Assembly: GCA_025934695.1 (NCBI GenBank)
Contig: JAICWS010000001.1
Location: 1,393,301-1,457,300, forward strand
Reading direction: 5' to 3'
Length of the DNA stretch: 64,000 bases
From: Alphaproteobacteria bacterium
Lineage (GTDB): Bacteria > Pseudomonadota > Alphaproteobacteria > Micavibrionales > UBA2020
This document shows positions 60,357 through 64,000 of the stretch, in pieces. Numbering within the stretch: the stretch's first letter is position 1; each line of letters opens with the position of its first letter. The translations under genes and the position numbers were made by a program. Under the pieces are notes generated by a model, which searched no databases, had not been told where the DNA came from, and saw only the letters and a program-made list of their open reading frames with translations.

Positions 60357-60441
60357 GCGTCATTCCCGCGAACGCGGGAATCCCGTGCCATAAAAGAGCA
60401 CGATTTTTTGTACAAGATTCCCGCTTTCGCGGGGATGACGG
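60357..60441. repeat. paired inverted hairpin element (CGTCATnCCCGCGAA type)
   Basis: Left unit 60357-60382 (GCGTCATTCCCGCGAACGCG..) and right unit 60416-60440 are inverted copies about 33 bp apart. Same family as the element after tkt. It lies just before leuC. Confidence 0.85.
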
Positions 60442-60463
60442 AAGACTGTAAGGGAGTAAACCC

Positions 60464-61906
60464 ATGTCCAAACCGCGCACGCTTTTCGAAAAAATCTGGG
60501 GCAGCCACATCGTTCAGCGCAATGACGACGGCACCTGCATTCTTTATATCGACCGCCACCTTGTCCACGAGGTGACGAGCCCGCAGGCCTTCGAAGGCCT
60601 GCGCCTGGCGCAGCGCAAGGTCCGCCGCCCCGACGCGACGCTGGCGGTGGCCGACCACAATGTGCCGACCTCGCACGACCGTTTGAAAGGCATCACCGAC
60701 CCCGAAAGCCGCAACCAGGTCGATACGCTGGAAAAGAACGTCAAGGAATTCGGCATCGAATATTTCGGCATGAAGGACAAGCGCCAGGGCATCGTCCACG
60801 TCATCGGTCCTGAACAGGGCATGACGCAGCCCGGCATGACGATTGTGTGTGGAGACAGCCACACCTCGACGCACGGCGCTTTCGGCGCGCTGGCCTTTGG
60901 CATCGGCACCTCGGAAGTCGAGCATGTGCTGGCGACCCAGACGCTGCTCCAGCGCCCGGCCAAGAACATGCGCATCACGGTCGACGGCGAGCTGGCCGTG
61001 GGCGTGACGGCGAAAGACATCGTGCTCGCGATTATCGGCAAGATCGGCACCGCGGGCGGCACCGGCTATGTGATGGAATATGCGGGCTCGGCCATCCGCA
61101 AGCTGTCGATGGAAGGCCGCATGACCGTCTGCAACATGAGCATTGAAGCAGGCGCGCGCGCAGGGCTTATCGCGCCCGATGAAACGACCTTCGCTTACCT
61201 CAAAGGCCGTCCGCTGGCGCCGCAGGGCGCGGATTGGGACAAGGCTGTCGCTTACTGGAAGACGCTGCCGTCCGACGCGGGCGCGACGTACGACAAGGAA
61301 ATCGTCCTCGCTGCAAAAGACATCGCGCCGCAGGTGACCTGGGGCACCAACCCAGAGGCGGTCGCGCCGATCACCGGCGTGGTGCCGAACCCAGAGGAAA
61401 TCTCGGACGAAGGCCGCAAGGATTTCATCAAGCGCGCGCTTGAGTATATGGGGCTGAAACCCGGCACCAAGCTGACCGATGTGACAATCGATAAAGTCTT
61501 CATCGGCTCCTGCACCAATTCGCGCATTGAAGACCTGCGTGAAGTGGCGAAGATTGCCAAAGGCCGCAAGGTCGCCGCGAATGTTTATGCGATGATCGTT
61601 CCCGGTTCGGGCCTCGTGAAGGAACAGGCGGAAAAGGAAGGGCTCGACAAGATCTTCATCGAGTCCGGTTTCGACTGGCGCGAGGCCGGCTGCTCGATGT
61701 GCCTCGCCATGAACGCCGACAAACTGCAGCCGGGCGAACGCTGCGCCTCCACCTCCAACCGCAACTTCGAAGGCCGTCAGGGCCGCGGCGGTCGCACGCA
61801 TCTCATGAGCCCGGCGATGGCCGCCGCCGCCGCCGTCACCGGCAAGCTGACGGATGTGCGGGAGTTGGTCGCTAAGCCCGTAACCCCGGCGAAAGCCGGG
61901 GTCTAA
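60464..61906 (+). CDS. leuC: 3-isopropylmalate dehydratase, large subunit
   Basis: 480 residues. Aconitase-type 4Fe-4S enzyme that isomerises 2- to 3-isopropylmalate in leucine synthesis. [40 protein letters not shown], the cluster cysteines in [20 protein letters not shown] and [14 protein letters not shown], and [20 protein letters not shown] are intact. After the normal end ([10 protein letters not shown]) the last residues PVTPAKAGV and the stop are encoded by a repeat element. Works with leuD 111 bp downstream. Confidence 0.97.
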   Translation: MSKPRTLFEKIWGSHIVQRNDDGTCILYIDRHLVHEVTSPQAFEGLRLAQRKVRRPDATLAVADHNVPTSHDRLKGITDPESRNQVDTLEKNVKEFGIEYFGMKDKRQGIVHVIGPEQGMTQPGMTIVCGDSHTSTHGAFGALAFGIGTSEVEHVLATQTLLQRPAKNMRITVDGELAVGVTAKDIVLAIIGKIGTAGGTGYVMEYAGSAIRKLSMEGRMTVCNMSIEAGARAGLIAPDETTFAYLKGRPLAPQGADWDKAVAYWKTLPSDAGATYDKEIVLAAKDIAPQVTWGTNPEAVAPITGVVPNPEEISDEGRKDFIKRALEYMGLKPGTKLTDVTIDKVFIGSCTNSRIEDLREVAKIAKGRKVAANVYAMIVPGSGLVKEQAEKEGLDKIFIESGFDWREAGCSMCLAMNADKLQPGERCASTSNRNFEGRQGRGGRTHLMSPAMAAAAAVTGKLTDVRELVAKPVTPAKAGV

Positions 61907-61998
61907 CGACCATCCGTTATTCCGGTGCATGTCGCTTCAAAACGACAACCACCATAAGAACTGAAAAATTTTAGACCCCGGCTTTCGCCGGGGTTACG
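61877..61998. repeat. paired inverted hairpin element overlapping leuC 3' end
   Basis: Left unit 61879-61906 and right unit 61971-61998 are perfect 28-bp inverted copies (CGTAACCCCGGCGAAAGCCG..TCTAA) with 64 bp between. The left unit contributes the leuC stop. Same family as the element after ffh. Confidence 0.9.
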
Positions 61999-62017
61999 AG
62001 AGAGAAAAGGTTCTAAA

Positions 62018-62623
62018 ATGAACAAATTCACCACCCTTTCCGGCATCGCGGCACCCCTGCCGATGGTCAATGTCGATACCGACGCGATCATCCCCAAGCA
62101 GTTCCTGAAAACCATCGAGCGCACGGGCCTCGGCAAGTACCTGTTCAACGACCTGCGCTTCACGCCCGAGGGCACGGAAAAGCCGGAATTCGTCCTGAAC
62201 CAGGAGCCCTACCGCAAGGCCGTCGTGCTGGTGGCCAAGGAAAACTTCGGCTGCGGCTCGTCGCGCGAGCATGCGCCCTGGGCGCTGATGGATTTCGGCA
62301 TCCATGCGGTCATCGCGCCCTCCTTCGCTGACATCTTCTATAACAACTGCTTCAAGAACGGTATCTTGCCGGTCACGCTGCCGAAGGAAGCCGTCGAGAC
62401 GCTGCTGAAAGCCGCGGCGGAGAAAAAAGAAATCACCGTCGACCTGCCGAACCAGCGCGTCGTCTGCGACAACAAAACCTATTCTTTCGACGTCGAGCCT
62501 TTCCGCAAGCATTGCCTCATCAACGGCCTCGACGACATCGGCCTGACGCTGGAGCACGAAAAGAACATCGCCGCGTATGAGAAAGAGCAGAAGGGCAAGC
62601 AGCCCTGGCTCTATGCCACCTGA
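62018..62623 (+). CDS. leuD: 3-isopropylmalate dehydratase, small subunit
   Basis: 201 residues, the swivelling domain partner of Leu[41 protein letters not shown] (substrate-binding), [20 protein letters not shown] and [20 protein letters not shown] are standard. Located just after the repeat element; leuB is not within the window. Confidence 0.98.
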   Translation: MNKFTTLSGIAAPLPMVNVDTDAIIPKQFLKTIERTGLGKYLFNDLRFTPEGTEKPEFVLNQEPYRKAVVLVAKENFGCGSSREHAPWALMDFGIHAVIAPSFADIFYNNCFKNGILPVTLPKEAVETLLKAAAEKKEITVDLPNQRVVCDNKTYSFDVEPFRKHCLINGLDDIGLTLEHEKNIAAYEKEQKGKQPWLYAT

Positions 62624-62720
62624 ATGGTCGCCGGAAGCAACATATGGAAAAACTTCTTTTTTAGTGAACCCCTGTTATAAAACCTGAAGTCACGCTATAT
62701 AGTAAAGGTACTCACGTACC

Positions 62721-62740
62721 ACCGGCCGCGAAGGCCGGTC
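62721..62740. other. hairpin in the leuD-SulP gap
   Basis: ACCGGCC, loop GCGAA, GGCCGGT, in the 212-base gap. No T-run follows. A TATAAA at 62676-62681 lies upstream without a clear -35. Nothing else is recognised in the gap. Confidence 0.4.
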
Positions 62741-62835
62741 CAAGCCTTCCCTGATGACATTGTTTGCCACCATCGAAGCGGTTCGTGAACCGGCCGCGGA
62801 TGGTTTTTCGCGTCCCGAAAATAGAGGCAACATCC

Positions 62836-64000
62836 ATGCGTCACCAGAAGCAACCCTTTCCCCTTTCCACCGCCCTGCGCGCGGGCCTGAAGCATTACAA
62901 CGCGAAGACGCTGCGCGACGACCTGATCGCGGGCCTTGTCGTTTCGCTGGTTGCGCTGCCCTTGTCGATGGCGCTGTCGATCGCGGTGGGCCTGCCGCCG
63001 CGCCACGGGCTTTACACGGCAATCGTCGCCGGTTTCTTTGCAGCCCTGCTGGGCGGATCGACCTCGCAGGTGACCGGTCCCACCGCCGCCTTCGTCGTCA
63101 TCGTCGCGCCCATCGTCAAAAACTACGGGTTGCATGGCATTATCTGGTGCGAGATCATGGCGGGGCTGATGCTGATCTGCCTGGGGTCCTTTCGCCTCGG
63201 CAAACTGATCCATTACGTACCCTATCCCGTCGTCACCGGCTTCACCGCCGGCATCGCGGTGACCATCGGGACGCTGGCGCTGAATGATTTCTTTGGCCTC
63301 GGCATCAAGCAACTGAGCGGGCATTTCGTCGACAAGGCCACGACCATCATCATGCACCTGCCGCAGATGAAACCCGCCGATTTCTCGGTCGGCCTCGTGA
63401 CGCTGCTGACCATCTTCTTGCTGCCGAAGGTCACGACGAAAATTCCCTCGCCGCCGATTGGCATCGCCGCGGGCGCGCTGCTGGCCTGGATGCTGTCGCG
63501 CCATGGCATCGATGTCGATACGCTGAACACGCGCTTTGATTACGTCGACGCGGCCGGCGTGACGCATCCCGGCATCCAGCCTTGGCCGCCGACGCTGCAT
63601 TTGCCGGGCTCGGGCGATCCCTTGTTTGCGCTCCCCTCCTATAACGAGTTCCAGGCGCTGTTTTCCTCCGCGCTCGTCGTGGCGGCCCTCGCCGCGCTTG
63701 AATCGCTGCTTTCCGCCACGGTGGCCGACAGCATCGCGCGCACGCATCACGACCCGAATGCCGAACTGAACGGCATCGGCTTCGCGAATATCATGTCAGG
63801 CCTTGCCGCCGGCATTCCCGCCACGGGCGCTATCGCGCGCACTTCTGCCGGCATCCATGCCGGCGCAAAAACGCCGATTGCGTCGGCCACGCATGCCCTG
63901 CTTATTCTTCTCTATGTCGTGACGCTGGCGCCCTGGATCAGCTATATCCCGATGGCGGCGCTGGCCGCGCTGCTGATCACCGTGGCCTGGCGCATGTCGC
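62836..64000 (+). CDS. SulP family anion transporter, truncated by window end
   Basis: 388 residues visible, continuing past the edge. The start LRDDLIAGLVVSLVALPLSM, then AIVAGFFAALLGGSTSQVTG with PTAAFVVIVAPIVKNYG, are the SulP signature; LGKLIHYVPYPVVTGFTAGI and later LEALESLLSATVADS-type and GLAAGIPATGAIARTSAGIH segments complete the membrane domain. About ten hydrophobic segments are seen. SulP proteins carry sulfate, bicarbonate or dicarboxylates, so the ion is undecided. Whether a STAS or carbonic-anhydrase domain follows is outside the window. AGAGG precedes the ATG. Confidence 0.9.
   Translation, partial: MRHQKQPFPLSTALRAGLKHYNAKTLRDDLIAGLVVSLVALPLSMALSIAVGLPPRHGLYTAIVAGFFAALLGGSTSQVTGPTAAFVVIVAPIVKNYGLHGIIWCEIMAGLMLICLGSFRLGKLIHYVPYPVVTGFTAGIAVTIGTLALNDFFGLGIKQLSGHFVDKATTIIMHLPQMKPADFSVGLVTLLTIFLLPKVTTKIPSPPIGIAAGALLAWMLSRHGIDVDTLNTRFDYVDAAGVTHPGIQPWPPTLHLPGSGDPLFALPSYNEFQALFSSALVVAALAALESLLSATVADSIARTHHDPNAELNGIGFANIMSGLAAGIPATGAIARTSAGIHAGAKTPIASATHALLILLYVVTLAPWISYIPMAALAALLITVAWRMS

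Overview
The window reads as one continuous, gene-dense stretch of a G+C-rich (roughly 60%) alphaproteobacterial chromosome. The best evidence is gene order: ffh-rpsP-rimM-trmD-rplS-leuC-leuD on the right and tkt-gap-...-fba(class I)-thiE in the middle are both familiar alphaproteobacterial arrangements. Finer placement (for example a Micavibrio-like or Rhodospirillales-related lineage) is only a guess. No rRNA, tRNA, CRISPR array, integrase or transposase was recognised.

Layout. 0.1-6.5 kb: three tandem paralogues built from duplicated lytic-transglycosylase modules (the third with a C-terminal CHAP-like domain), then a Sel1-repeat membrane protein. 6.5-16.6 kb: ileS and trpS enclosing lineage-specific genes (a translationally coupled paralogue pair, a small exported protein, a small ankyrin-like protein, a COG2509 flavoprotein, a protein with two HD-like repeats lacking the metal ligands). 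16.7-25.1 kb: SRAP protein, a coiled-coil protein, an acyl-CoA ligase, a DUF2339 membrane protein, an ATP synthase delta subunit gene standing alone, and an AI-2E-family transporter. 25.2-29.8 kb: tandem glycine riboswitch and gcvT-gcvH-gcvP. 29.8-39.6 kb: accessory region with three DUF808/YedI paralogues, an exported Gly/Tyr-rich protein, a leucine-rich-repeat protein with an LPD7-like tail, and two small basic paralogues. 39.8-48.6 kb: tkt, gap, a 903-residue repeat protein where pgk is often found, fba and thiE. 48.8-54.7 kb: an ABC-type membrane domain without ATPase, an ankyrin-ankyrin-epmA operon, a CbbX-like AAA protein without Walker A, and two unknowns. 54.8-64 kb: ffh to leuD with a small accessory insertion between rimM and trmD, then a SulP transporter cut by the window end.

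Two signals run across the window. (1) An extended promoter box, TTGACATAA followed about 17-18 bp later by a TAT-AT-like hexamer, occurs seven times exactly and several times with one or two changes; nearly all of these lie before lineage-specific genes and not before the housekeeping operons, suggesting one regulon or sigma-factor class. (2) Five intergenic elements consist of two hairpin units in inverted orientation; one supplies the last codons and stop of leuC. Other notable points are repeated local duplication (three transglycosylase-like genes, three DUF808 genes, two paired families), folds that appear to have lost catalytic residues (HD, AAA, the first transglycosylase modules), and a hairpin that would bury the ribosome-binding site of thiE.
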